Shown here one piece after another: positions 28,090-37,264 of a stretch of DNA of 64,000 nucleotides. Positions within the stretch are counted from its first letter, which is position 1. Each line of letters starts with the position of its first letter. The notes under the pieces are model-generated. The model had not been told where the DNA came from and searched no databases. It was given only the letters and a program-made list of their open reading frames with translations. The stretch covers positions 186,001 through 250,000 of the forward strand of contig NZ_VSZO01000053.1 of assembly GCF_008312935.1 (NCBI RefSeq), written 5' to 3'. The position numbers and the translations under genes were made by a program. Origin of the DNA: Roseiconus lacunae. Lineage in GTDB: Bacteria > Planctomycetota > Planctomycetia > Pirellulales > Pirellulaceae.

Positions 28090-29226
28090 GTGGTTGAAAA
28101 CGCCAAGCTGTTTGCCGGAATTGCTGATAAGAATCCGACTCTTTTTCGTCGCCTTCGTGTCGCCCTCGGAGACCCCGCCGCTTACGTCGAATCGGCACAG
28201 GGAAGTACGGCGATCGTACGTGATCTTGAAATGGATCGCGTCCGGCAGAAAAGTGAAGCCGACCGGGTCTGCTGTCCCGCGGACTTTGCCCCGGCTGCCG
28301 GACTGGACGCCGATCGGGAAACCGCAACTGCACAAGCGTTGGCCGAATTCTGTATTCGTGAAAATCTAAAATCAGTTACGGTCGATCGGACGTTCCCCTA
28401 CATCTTTGCGTGGCATCTTCAGCAAGCGGGAGTCGATACGAAGTACGACCAAGATCTTGGCGTGATCGATCGTCGGCAAAAGAGTGAGCAGGAACTTGAG
28501 TTCCTCGCCAAAGCACAACAGGTGACCGAAGAGGTCATGAAAATCCTTTGCGAAACGATCGCCAACGCGGGCGTCGCCGCCGACGGAACGCTGGTTTGGC
28601 AAGGGGAAACGTTGACGAGCGAGCGGGTTAAAGCTTTCGCGGCGACCGAGTTCATGAATCGCGAATTTTCGATGTCCCATGGTGCGATCGTCGCTACGGC
28701 ACCACACGTCGCCGACTGCCACCATTCCGGCGAAGGGCCGTTGAAAACGGAAGTTCCGGTGATCGTCGACCTGTTCCCGATGGACAATGCCACACGCTAC
28801 TGGGGCGATTGCACACGAACAGTCGTCAACGGCCCGCCCACCGACACCGTCAAAAAAATGCACCAAGCCGTTGTCGACGCGAAATCAGCTTCGGCCGCGA
28901 TGCTGAAACCGGGCAGCACCGGCGATGCGGTTCATAGAGCTTCCGACGAAGCTCTGATGGCAGCCGGCTATGCGCCTTCGCGGGGAACGCTGACCGATAC
29001 CCCGTCCATGCAACATGGAACCGGCCACGGCATCGGGTTGGACGTTCACGAGCCGATCTTGTTGGACTTTGGTGGCGGCGAAATTCTGGTCAACGAAGTC
29101 TTTACGATCGAGCCGGGACTGTATGGAAAAAGCGTTGGCGGCGTCCGAGTCGAAGACATGCTGGTAGTCCGCGATGGCGGTGCCGAGAGCCTCAACAAAC
29201 TTCACGAAGGATTGGATTGGGCATGA
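28090..29226 (+). CDS. M24 family Xaa-Pro aminopeptidase-like protein
   Basis: The frame is open from 27805, but that part runs through an intergenic repeat and looks non-coding. The GTG at 28090 gives a 378 aa protein that begins at the expected N-terminal domain (AKLFAGIADKNPTLFRRLRVALGDP). The C-terminal catalytic pita-bread fold shows the five metal-ligand regions: VIVDLFPMDNATRYWGDCTRT (Asp pair), HGTGHGIGLDVHE (His), FTIEPGLYG (Glu) and GGVRVEDMLVV (Glu). Such enzymes remove N-terminal residues before proline. The stop overlaps the mogA ATG by ATGA, so the two are coupled. Confidence 0.88.
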   Translation: MVENAKLFAGIADKNPTLFRRLRVALGDPAAYVESAQGSTAIVRDLEMDRVRQKSEADRVCCPADFAPAAGLDADRETATAQALAEFCIRENLKSVTVDRTFPYIFAWHLQQAGVDTKYDQDLGVIDRRQKSEQELEFLAKAQQVTEEVMKILCETIANAGVAADGTLVWQGETLTSERVKAFAATEFMNREFSMSHGAIVATAPHVADCHHSGEGPLKTEVPVIVDLFPMDNATRYWGDCTRTVVNGPPTDTVKKMHQAVVDAKSASAAMLKPGSTGDAVHRASDEALMAAGYAPSRGTLTDTPSMQHGTGHGIGLDVHEPILLDFGGGEILVNEVFTIEPGLYGKSVGGVRVEDMLVVRDGGAESLNKLHEGLDWA

Positions 29227-29774
29227 GCAGAAGCGACGCAGCCAAAATTGGAATTGTCACCGTCAGCGATCGAGCTAGCCGGGGTGAATACGAAGACTTG
29301 GGCGGACCCGCGATCGCGAGTTATTTGAACGAAGTTCTTACGTCTGCATTTGAAGAGATCGCCTGTGTGATCCCCGATGATCGCCGTTTGATCGAAGAAA
29401 CGTTTCGCGAGCTTTGCGTTAAAGAAGGTTGCTGTTTGGTAGTCACCACCGGTGGGACGGGGCCGTCCGCCCGTGACGTCACCCCGGAAGCAACAGAGGC
29501 GGTATGCGATCGATTAATGCCAGGGTTCGGCGAATTGATGCGTAAAGTTTCGCTCGAAAAAGTACCGACGGCAATTCTTTCGCGACAAACCGCCGGCTTG
29601 CTTGGAAACAGTTTAATTGTCAACCTGCCAGGCAAACCGAAAGCGATCGCCGAGTGTTTGGACGCCGTCTTTCCCGCGATCCCTTACTGCATTGACTTGA
29701 TGGACGGCCCGCGGCTCGAAACAGATCCTAAGCGGATCGAAGCCTTTCGCCCCAAGAAGAAATCATCGATTTGA
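29223..29774 (+). CDS. mogA: Molybdopterin adenylyltransferase
   Basis: MogA activates molybdopterin by adenylylation before molybdenum insertion, in the cytosol. The 183 aa product has the MoCF fold markers: IGIVTVSDRASRGEYEDLGG at the N-terminus, the nucleotide-binding LVVTTGGTGPSARDVTPEAT and the late NLPGKPKAIAECLDAVFPAIPYCIDL. I chose the ATG at 29223, which overlaps the upstream stop; a TTG two codons earlier is less likely. No other molybdenum-cofactor genes are adjacent, so its link to the M24 peptidase seems to be genomic convenience. Confidence 0.93.
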   Translation: MSRSDAAKIGIVTVSDRASRGEYEDLGGPAIASYLNEVLTSAFEEIACVIPDDRRLIEETFRELCVKEGCCLVVTTGGTGPSARDVTPEATEAVCDRLMPGFGELMRKVSLEKVPTAILSRQTAGLLGNSLIVNLPGKPKAIAECLDAVFPAIPYCIDLMDGPRLETDPKRIEAFRPKKKSSI

Positions 29775-29841
29775 AAGGGCTATCGCCCTGCGGCTGATGG
29801 GGCGTCTTGTGAACCTCGGGCTATCGCTCGAAGCCTTGCCG

Positions 29842-32154
29842 TCATCGATGATCGTCTGCCGCCGCGTCCACCGGAAGATGCTCTTTTAGGTAGTCGGTCA
29901 CCATCGTCATTAAGTGGCGACGAGTGTTTTTGCCCTCGCTGATCGAATGCGAACGCCCGGGATAGACGAACAAGTCAAACTGTTTATTGTGTTTGACTAA
30001 CTCGTTGATCAGTAACTCGCTCGCTTGAAAGTGAACGTTGTCATCGGCTGTGCCGTGGACCAATAGCAAGTTGCCTTGAAAGTCTTTGACAAAGTTAATT
30101 GCCGAACCGGCTCGATAGCCTTCGACATTGTCGGTCGGTAAGCCCATGTAACGTTCTTCGTAAATGGTGTCGTAGTACGCCAAGTTGGCGACCGGAGCGA
30201 CTGAGATACCTGTCCGAAAGGTGTCTGAATGGCGAAAAAGGGCGTGCAGCGTCGATGTGCCACCGCCGCTCCATCCCCAAATGCCCACGTTGCTGGGATC
30301 AATGGTCGGACGCTGTTCGATCAGTTTCTTGACCGCGGCCGCTTGGTCGTTCGGACCAAGTGTCCCGACTTGTCGATAAACGGACTTGCGAAACTCGCGA
30401 CCGCGTGGGGCCTTGGTTCCTCGATTGTCGATACTGGCGACCATGTAGCCCTGCTGGGCGAGCAGACGGTGCCAGAGCGCAGTTTTTCCGCCCCAACGAT
30501 TAACAACGGTTGAACCAGCCGGTTCTCCGTAGACATGAACGAGCAGCGGATGAGATTGATCCGAGCTGGCCGGAACTGGCGGTAAAACCCAAGCATCAAG
30601 CTTCGTTTCGCCGATGTCAATTTGTACGAATTCGAATGGTTTGGTTTCAAGTTGCTTGACGACTTCGGCAAGCTTTTCGTTTGATTCGAGGGTTTCGACG
30701 ACCGCATGATCGGGAAGCGTGATCAGATTGGTAACCGTCGGTTGCTCGGTTGAGCTATGGCGATGAAAAGCGAATTTCCCATCCGGCGAGATTTCATAAG
30801 CGTGGGTGCCATCGAGATTGTCCGGTGTGATGCGCTGGGTTTGTTTATCGCCAAAGGAATATCGGTACAGAAAACGATTCTGTGCGGCATCGGGTGAAGC
30901 GATGAAATACAGGCAATCGCCGGAGGATTGATCGACCGCAACGAGTTCGATCACATCGTAGGATCCGGGCGTCAGCAGCGTTCGCGTTTTCGTACTCACG
31001 TCAACTCGGTACAGATGTCGCCACTGGTCACTTTCAGCTAGATATAAAAACGTTTTGCCATCGTCCGAGAAGACCAGTTCGTCTTGCAAATCGATCCAAG
31101 CGTCATCGAAGTTCTCAAGAACAACCGTTCGTGTTCCTTGTTTATAGTCCTCGATCGCGATGACTTCGTGGTTTTGCAGACGATTCATCCGACGCGAGAT
31201 CAACTGTCCCGTGCCTTCGATCCACTGCACGCGTGGCAGATAATCGGTCGGAATCGTGTCCTCCTTTGGTTCGACCTTCCAGATGTAGAACGGATCCAAT
31301 TGGGCGACATGCAACTTGACGATTGAATTCGGGGTCCCCGCTTTGGCATAGGGGAATTGCTTCACCGCCGGATACAACGAATCGGTGTTATTGATCAGAG
31401 AAAATTCCTTGACCGGACTTGTATCAAAGGTCAGGTACGCGACCGATTTTCCATCGGGGCTCCACCAAAACGCATCACGTAGTTTGAACTCTTCTTCGTA
31501 AACCCAGTCACTCATCCCCGCGAGTAACTTGTCTCGACCCTTGGCGATCTGAAGCATCACTTGGGTAAGCAGGTTTTGCACATACAGTGAACCCTTGTAG
31601 ACAAACGCGACAGAGTTTCCGTCGGGAGAAAACTTGGCGTACATCAGCATCGATGGATCGAGGTCAGCGGCGATTTTTGTCAATTGACGCGTGCCTCGAT
31701 CGAGCACCCAGTAGTCCCCACGCGTTTTCGCCCGCCAAACTCTGACCGAATTCGTGTAGATCAATACGCGAGCCAAGTCATTCGAGAACACATAGTCGTC
31801 GATCGACAATGGTTTTGTCGCCCCCGGAGGTGTCAAGTCGTCTGCGGATGCCATCACGGTTCGACGCTTTGGACTTACGTCGTATTTGATGATCGACGAT
31901 GATTCGACGCGAGTGTAGCTCGGGGCTTCATCGCCCGTTTGTGACAACCATCGACCGTTAAACGAGCGTTCATTAAATTCCGAGGATTGATAAATCCGGT
32001 CGAGTGTCAACAACGTGAGCGAAGTCGTCTCGTTCGCCGAATCAGTGTTCGATGGTTGCGCATACGCTGGAACACAGAGATGGTCGATGAAAGCGATCGA
32101 ATAAGCGACTGAAACGAATAGGGCAAGCATCCCCGGCAAACATCTCTCGGTCAT
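29842..32154 (-). CDS. Exported dipeptidyl peptidase IV-type serine peptidase (S9B)
   Basis: The 770 aa protein has a Sec signal (MTERCLPGMLALF to AYAQPS) when started at the ATG 32152-32154; the frame extends further but the extra 56 residues look unrelated. The first ~480 residues form a beta-propeller (repeated DGNSVAFVYKG, DGKSVAYLTFD, DGKTFLYLAES patterns), including DWVYEEEF with the Glu pair that binds the substrate N-terminus. The C-terminal alpha/beta hydrolase has the nucleophile in GWSGGG (about residue 628), Asp in GTADDN (about 702) and His in GRSHSI (about 735). It would release X-Pro or X-Ala dipeptides in the periplasm. Confidence 0.94.
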   Translation of the reverse strand: MTERCLPGMLALFVSVAYSIAFIDHLCVPAYAQPSNTDSANETTSLTLLTLDRIYQSSEFNERSFNGRWLSQTGDEAPSYTRVESSSIIKYDVSPKRRTVMASADDLTPPGATKPLSIDDYVFSNDLARVLIYTNSVRVWRAKTRGDYWVLDRGTRQLTKIAADLDPSMLMYAKFSPDGNSVAFVYKGSLYVQNLLTQVMLQIAKGRDKLLAGMSDWVYEEEFKLRDAFWWSPDGKSVAYLTFDTSPVKEFSLINNTDSLYPAVKQFPYAKAGTPNSIVKLHVAQLDPFYIWKVEPKEDTIPTDYLPRVQWIEGTGQLISRRMNRLQNHEVIAIEDYKQGTRTVVLENFDDAWIDLQDELVFSDDGKTFLYLAESDQWRHLYRVDVSTKTRTLLTPGSYDVIELVAVDQSSGDCLYFIASPDAAQNRFLYRYSFGDKQTQRITPDNLDGTHAYEISPDGKFAFHRHSSTEQPTVTNLITLPDHAVVETLESNEKLAEVVKQLETKPFEFVQIDIGETKLDAWVLPPVPASSDQSHPLLVHVYGEPAGSTVVNRWGGKTALWHRLLAQQGYMVASIDNRGTKAPRGREFRKSVYRQVGTLGPNDQAAAVKKLIEQRPTIDPSNVGIWGWSGGGTSTLHALFRHSDTFRTGISVAPVANLAYYDTIYEERYMGLPTDNVEGYRAGSAINFVKDFQGNLLLVHGTADDNVHFQASELLINELVKHNKQFDLFVYPGRSHSISEGKNTRRHLMTMVTDYLKEHLPVDAAADDHR

Positions 32155-32348
32155 GCGAATCTCTAAGGTAGGCGAAATCAATTCGATTGCTTCATCATAG
32201 CCAACCAAATTTCGTCCAATGCCATGACCGACCAAGCTAACCACTTTTCTCTGGACAGCGGTCGGGCAAGCGACCATGCGAGCCAACGGCGTTGAACGTA
32301 GATCCCACGTTGAAGATCTCACGTTAAACTGAATTTCGCATGGGGGGC

Positions 32349-33068
32349 TTAGAGTGTTTCGGCATCACCCGTAGGATCTTCAAGGGCACGAGCGAGGGGG
32401 CATGAATCGCGATCGATGTCGCCGCCTTGGCGATATTGGTTCAACAGCTTACGGGATCGCTCGGCCAACATTCGCCGCACTTCACGTCGTTTCCCTTTCA
32501 CGCGGGGGATGACCATATCGTCATAGGCCGTCGTTTGGTGACGCATCCAAGCGATCACCGCGGATTCTGCTCTTCGCTCGATCGGAATTCGTTGCGTTCT
32601 GGCGACGGTGCCGCTTCCGACCGGAGTTGCGTGCGTGGTGACACGCTGGGCCAGATCTTTGGCGAGCGACGCGTAGCGAGCCGCAAAGTTCAGGAATTCG
32701 ATCACTGCGGTTTCAAAGTCTTCGACGTAAACTTGCTGCTTCTTCTCCCGCCGCTCGGCGTCACGGACGCGGCGTTTCGCGTACGCTTCTGTCGATCGCT
32801 CTTGTTCGAGTTTTTCGCTGGCAGCTTCGATCTGTGCTTGGTTTGCCCATACGCCTTTGGAAAATACCCGCCGCCCGCGTCGCTCCTTGACCGTCCAGGT
32901 CGGACCGGCGGCCTTGACCCGCCTGGTTAGTCCCGCATCGCCGGGCGGAAGCAACGCCCAGTCATCCGGCACCTGCATGACGTTTCCGTCCGCGTCGATG
33001 ACTTGATTTGGGGAGGGGCCGGGGGAGACAATCAAGGCGTCTGTTGATTGCGAGCGTTTCTTTGCCAT
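32349..33068 (-). CDS. Basic helical protein of unknown function
   Basis: I do not recognise this 239 aa protein. It begins with a short basic stretch and a WALLPPGDAGLTRRVKAAGPTW motif-like region that might bind nucleic acid or a partner, followed by a long, highly charged coiled-coil segment (residues ~78-118: many Glu, Arg, Lys and Gln) and a C-terminal helical part with RGKRREVRRML-type basic runs and a final HQTTAYDDMVIPR region before it. No signal peptide or membrane segment. I chose the ATG at 33066-33068. It is divergent from the SGNH/TPR gene, 42 bases apart. Confidence 0.75.
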   Translation of the reverse strand: MAKKRSQSTDALIVSPGPSPNQVIDADGNVMQVPDDWALLPPGDAGLTRRVKAAGPTWTVKERRGRRVFSKGVWANQAQIEAASEKLEQERSTEAYAKRRVRDAERREKKQQVYVEDFETAVIEFLNFAARYASLAKDLAQRVTTHATPVGSGTVARTQRIPIERRAESAVIAWMRHQTTAYDDMVIPRVKGKRREVRRMLAERSRKLLNQYRQGGDIDRDSCPLARALEDPTGDAETL

Positions 33069-33110
33069 CACAGAATGTGTCGAAAAAAGTCATAAGAGAG
33101 TTGGCGTTCA

Positions 33111-34946
33111 TTGCAGAAATCCATACCACCACCGCGGCAGAATCGCCAGCCCCATCGCCTCAGCAAAACGAAGCGGATTGCGTTTTCACTCATCGTTTGC
33201 CTGACCCTGCTCGGGACGGGGGAGTTGCTACTGCGATTGACCTGGACGCCTCCGGCCCCCACGGATCCGTTCGTCGGTTTTTCGGCGGCTGTGCCATTGC
33301 TGGTCGAGTCAGACTCGGCAGCAACGGCGACCGGCAAGCCGGTGATTGAGATCAATTCGGCGAAATGGACATGGTTCAACCCGCAATCCTTCGAGGCGGT
33401 CAAACCCGAGGGGACCTACCGGATCGTCTGTCTGGGCGGTTCGACCACCTATGGTCGCCCCTTTGATGATTCGACCTCATTTTGCGGCTGGCTGAGAGAA
33501 CTGCTACCGGCGGTCGACGATTCAAAACACTGGCAGGTTATCAATGCCGGCGGGATAAGCTACGCGAGCTATCGCATTGCCGAAGTCATGCGGCAATTCG
33601 CGGCGTATGAGGTTGATCTATTCATCCTTTACACCGGACAAAATGAGTTTTTGGAATGGAGAACCTACGGCGATACGCTTCGCAATCCGGGGCTAGTTTC
33701 CGAACTGCAAATGGTTGCCGAAAAAAGTCGGCTCGGCCAATTCACTAAGCATTTGGTTGATCGGTCACGATCCGAGCCGTTGGATGAGAGTCATCAGCTT
33801 TCCGCCGACGTTGACGAGATGCTTAACCACACCGTCGGGCCTTCCAGTTACCAACGTGACGACAAGTGGCAGCAGGACGTGTTGGAGCACTTCCGCTTCA
33901 ACTTAAATCGCATGCGACAACTGTCGCGACGCGCCGGTGCGGAGTTGGCTGTTGTTACGCCGGTCAGCAACCTTCGCGAGTGTGAACCATTCAAATCAGA
34001 GTTCAGTCGATCGGTGTCCGAAGACGACTCCGATCGTCTTCGTCAAGGGATCGCTACCGCAAAAGATCTGCTCGCCGTTGAAGCGACTGCCGATGCCGTA
34101 CAAATTTTAAAACATATCGTTGAAGTCGATCCACGTCACGCACACGCGCAATATTGGCTCGGACGCGCGTACTTTGCAGAGGGGCAAACCGAATTGGCTG
34201 AAGCTTGCTTCCTGCGTGCGATCGATGAAGATATCTGTCCGTTGCGGGCGACCACCGACGTCATTCAATCGATTCGCCGTTTTGTCAATCAAGCAAACGT
34301 CATCGACATTGACTATCGATCGGTCGCCGTCAATCAATCTGAGGTCAACGCCGGGCATCGTTGTTTAGGTAGCGAGTGGTTTCTCGATCACGTGCATCCG
34401 ACCATTGATGGCCACGGAGAACTTGCTCGATTAATCATTGATCGTTTGTACGATCATGGGATCGTCGCCGGCTCTGTCGATGATGAAATCTTCGATCAAA
34501 CCGCATCGGTGATTCACAGTCGTGTCGGGCGTCACGAGCAAGGCATCGCCTTTCGCAACTTGGCAAAGTTGACGCACTGGGCGGGCAAATTTGATGACGC
34601 GCAGCGGCACGCACTCGATGCCCTTCGATTGATCGACGGAGACGTGGAAAGTCGCTACGTCTTGGCGGACTGTTTGGCAAAGGAGGGGCAATTGGACGCG
34701 GCCGTCGAAATGTTCGAGCAACTTTTTCGTTCCGGCGGCTTTCCGCGAGCGGCACTTCCGTACGGTGAACTGTTGGCTGCCCAAGGGAGGTACGACGAGG
34801 CAAAAGCATTTCTGTTAGAAGCGGCTTTGGTCGGTGAGGGGGCCCGTCAGAAAGCGGCCTTAAACTCCCTCGGATGGGTGCACGAACAATTAGGCGAGCA
34901 AGAGTTGGCGGAGGAGTGTTTTGCCGAGGCTGCCAAGATCCGTTAG
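33111..34946 (+). CDS. Membrane-anchored SGNH hydrolase-like protein with TPR repeats
   Basis: The 611 aa product starts at a TTG (no other usable start before the stop at 33093-33095) and has an N-terminal membrane anchor (IAFSLIVCLTLLGTGELLL, residues ~23-41). SGNH-type blocks follow: CLGGSTTYGRP with the nucleophile Ser near residue 111, NAGGISYASYR, YTGQNEFLEW, and the final FLDHVHPTIDGHG with the Asp/His pair near residue 427. Between the last two blocks lies a TPR-like segment (HAHAQYWLGRAYFAEGQTEL), and more TPR units fill the C-terminus. Such proteins are likely envelope esterases or acyl transferases; the substrate is unknown. Confidence 0.85.
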   Translation: MQKSIPPPRQNRQPHRLSKTKRIAFSLIVCLTLLGTGELLLRLTWTPPAPTDPFVGFSAAVPLLVESDSAATATGKPVIEINSAKWTWFNPQSFEAVKPEGTYRIVCLGGSTTYGRPFDDSTSFCGWLRELLPAVDDSKHWQVINAGGISYASYRIAEVMRQFAAYEVDLFILYTGQNEFLEWRTYGDTLRNPGLVSELQMVAEKSRLGQFTKHLVDRSRSEPLDESHQLSADVDEMLNHTVGPSSYQRDDKWQQDVLEHFRFNLNRMRQLSRRAGAELAVVTPVSNLRECEPFKSEFSRSVSEDDSDRLRQGIATAKDLLAVEATADAVQILKHIVEVDPRHAHAQYWLGRAYFAEGQTELAEACFLRAIDEDICPLRATTDVIQSIRRFVNQANVIDIDYRSVAVNQSEVNAGHRCLGSEWFLDHVHPTIDGHGELARLIIDRLYDHGIVAGSVDDEIFDQTASVIHSRVGRHEQGIAFRNLAKLTHWAGKFDDAQRHALDALRLIDGDVESRYVLADCLAKEGQLDAAVEMFEQLFRSGGFPRAALPYGELLAAQGRYDEAKAFLLEAALVGEGARQKAALNSLGWVHEQLGEQELAEECFAEAAKIR

Positions 34947-35587
34947 TGTTTCGTCAATCTCCGAAATTTGGATCAGCCGACTGGCGTTTGCCACGGTTCC
35001 GGCGCAGTATTCGGTGCGAACGCCCATCGGCTGCTGCGGCTAACGTTCGCGAGGACAATATTGGTCGGTTGGGGCATGAGATCGGATCGATTTCAGGATC
35101 CCGATGACGACAGGCATTTAAATGCGTGTACCACAATGTCAGGGCGATCTTTGGCTGAAGTTTTCCTCCCCATTGTGAAGGGGTTGCCGGCGTGTCAAAC
35201 TAATGTGATTGTCACGGACGCGGTTTCGTGATTATTTCGATCGGTTGGTGATCGATGAATTCACCTCCGCTTCTAAAGGGCTCGCCCGCGGCTGCCGCCT
35301 TTGAGAAGCTTTACTGTTGAAGAGCCGTTGTATTTGATCCGTGTCGAGCGTCAGCGAGAGGGCAATCACGCTGTTTCTTGCGATGCCGCTGCTGCACCGG
35401 ATGTGTTGGCGACGCCAGACCAGCTTCGCACCCGAAGACGGTTGTAACTTCATCGCGTCCGAAGACGTCATCGAAGTTGCGCGTGATCCGTTTGTACGGT
35501 GGAATCTTGGAGTCCGCGACGCGTCAGGCAACGGCACGTCGACGGCGTTACGACAATGAAGTCCCGACGAACGAGATCCGTGAAATC
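34947..35587. other. 641-base intergenic region upstream of folE2
   Basis: Apart from the repeat at 34970-35035 and its flank I see no supported gene here. Two short opposing ORFs (35341-35559 plus strand, 35232-35537 minus strand) overlap one another and match nothing I know. I found no convincing Zur-type palindrome or riboswitch upstream of folE2, although such control is known for that family. Confidence 0.5.
34970..35035 (-). repeat. Dispersed intergenic repeat, copy 2 (reverse)
   Basis: Starts GATCAGCCGACTGGCGTTTG, contains CCACGGTT and closes with CCCATCGGCTGCTG, the reverse orientation of copy 1. Degenerate relative to the others. Confidence 0.6.
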
Positions 35588-36412
35588 ATGACCAATCCTT
35601 CGATCACCAATACTCCCCTTCCCGACATCCAATCAACCGGTGACCGACGTCAGGTCGCGATCAACAAAGTCGGCGTGACGAATGTCCGCTATCCGATTTC
35701 GTTGCGCACACCGGGGTCCGGCAAAGGCAATGAGTTCTTGCACACCGTTGCAACGATCAACATGTTTGTGTCGCTGCCCCATGATGTTAAAGGCACGCAC
35801 ATGTCGCGTTTCTTGGAAGTTCTCAATGAATTTCACGAGGAACTTTGCAGCGACACGCTTTCACTCGTCACCAATCGAATGAAAGAAAAGCTCGGTTCTG
35901 ACGACGCCTATTTGGAACTTTCGTTTCCATACTTTGTCAACAAAAAAGCGCCTGTGACGGGCCAGACCGGAAAGCTTGATTTCGATGTCGCGTTCGAATT
36001 GGCGAGCAACGGCAGTGATGATTTCGTGATGACTTTAAAAGTACCCGCGACAAGCTTGTGTCCATGTTCGAAAGAAATTTCAGAATATGGCGCCCACAAT
36101 CAACGTTGTGATATGACTGTCAAAGTACGGATGGCTGACGGCGTGCATCTTTGGATCGAAGAACTGTTTTCGATGATCGAACAATGTGCGTCGACTCAGG
36201 TTTTCAGTGTTTTGAAGCGTCCGGACGAAAAGTGGGTGACCGAAAAAGCGTACGAGAATCCAAAGTTCGTCGAAGACATCGTTCGCGACTTGGCCGTGGT
36301 GCTCAACAACGATGACCGAATCGTTTGGTACCAGTGCAGTAGCGAAAATTATGAATCGATTCACAACCATAATGCGTTCGCGTTCATCGAGCGTGACAAG
36401 CGCGAGCAGTAG
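35588..36412 (+). CDS. folE2: GTP cyclohydrolase FolE2 (type IB)
   Basis: FolE2 makes dihydroneopterin triphosphate from GTP, the first step to folate and a source for queuosine-type precursors. The 274 aa protein starts at the ATG 35588; the upstream extension of the frame to 35378 is not conserved-looking. Diagnostic blocks are GKGNEFLHTVATINMFVSLP near the start, the metal-binding cysteine region SLCPCSKEISEYGAHNQR (about residues 155-172), and IWIEELFSMIEQCAS-like LWIEELFSMIEQCAST. Type IB enzymes accept metals other than zinc and are often made under zinc limitation. Downstream is a membrane protein gene 12 bases later. Confidence 0.94.
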   Translation: MTNPSITNTPLPDIQSTGDRRQVAINKVGVTNVRYPISLRTPGSGKGNEFLHTVATINMFVSLPHDVKGTHMSRFLEVLNEFHEELCSDTLSLVTNRMKEKLGSDDAYLELSFPYFVNKKAPVTGQTGKLDFDVAFELASNGSDDFVMTLKVPATSLCPCSKEISEYGAHNQRCDMTVKVRMADGVHLWIEELFSMIEQCASTQVFSVLKRPDEKWVTEKAYENPKFVEDIVRDLAVVLNNDDRIVWYQCSSENYESIHNHNAFAFIERDKREQ

Positions 36413-36424
36413 CGAAACCTGACG

Positions 36425-37180
36425 GTGTACTCAGACTTGCATCTTCGCGAAGACGCGATCATCAAAACGGTGGTCGCACTCGATCGACGAATCGAAGATC
36501 GGTTCGCAGGCCGAGGCATCTCGAAACTTTGTAACCAACTCCGTGACGTCGCGCAACAGTCCGCCAAGACAGCCGCCGGCATCAACGAATCGGTCGGGTG
36601 GATTCGCTTCGTCGGTTACGCAACTGCGGTCGCCGTTGTATTGGTGGTCGCCATCATGATTTGGTCGGTGACCCATTCGGTTCGGTTTAAAGACGAATCG
36701 ATCGGATGGCCCGATTTGCTTGGCATGCTCGATGCCGGAACCAATGCGCTTTTGGTGTTTGCCGCGACGGTCTATTTTCTGCTCAGTTTGGAAGTGCGGA
36801 TCAAGCGGCGGCGAGCGATCAGAGCACTTCATCAACTACGGGCTTTAGCGCATGTGATTGACATGCACCAATTGACCAAAGACCCCGAACGAACGCTCGT
36901 CGATTATCAGCACGCGGCGCACTCGCCGGCCGAGAAGATGACCTCGTTTGAGCTCAATCGATACCTCGATTACTGCAGCGAAATGTTGTCACTGATTGGC
37001 AAGATTGCAGCCTTGTATGTTCAACGGTTCGACGATCCTGTGGCCGTCGCCGCTGTCGGTGAGATCGAACAGTTGACGACAGGGCTTTCGCGAAAAATTT
37101 GGCAGAAAATCATGCTGCTCAGCCAGTTCCCGGATGCGTCAGAAGACGTCCAAGCACCTCCAAAGGACGAGCAAGCGTGA
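36425..37180 (+). CDS. Two-helix membrane protein with helical cytoplasmic tail
   Basis: I do not recognise this 251 aa protein. It has a GTG start directly after folE2 (12 bases), so it is probably cotranscribed. Seen: an N-terminal helical domain of about 58 residues, two membrane helices (about 62-83 and 103-123), then a basic RIKRRRAIRAL stretch and a long helical domain (HQLRALAHVIDMHQLTKD, RYLDYCSEMLSLIGKIAALYVQ). The order suggests both ends are cytoplasmic. No catalytic motif is visible. Confidence 0.8.
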   Translation: MYSDLHLREDAIIKTVVALDRRIEDRFAGRGISKLCNQLRDVAQQSAKTAAGINESVGWIRFVGYATAVAVVLVVAIMIWSVTHSVRFKDESIGWPDLLGMLDAGTNALLVFAATVYFLLSLEVRIKRRRAIRALHQLRALAHVIDMHQLTKDPERTLVDYQHAAHSPAEKMTSFELNRYLDYCSEMLSLIGKIAALYVQRFDDPVAVAAVGEIEQLTTGLSRKIWQKIMLLSQFPDASEDVQAPPKDEQA

Positions 37181-37264
37181 CACCTGCTTCCTTTTTTTCA
37201 ACGGTTTGAAGATCGACGAACGACTTGTCGGCGATACAATCTTGCTCCTGCAAGCGGCGTTCAA

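Noticed and set aside
35341-35559. Short 72-codon frame before folE2
   Set aside because: No recognisable content, overlaps an opposing ORF, and no good ribosome-binding site.
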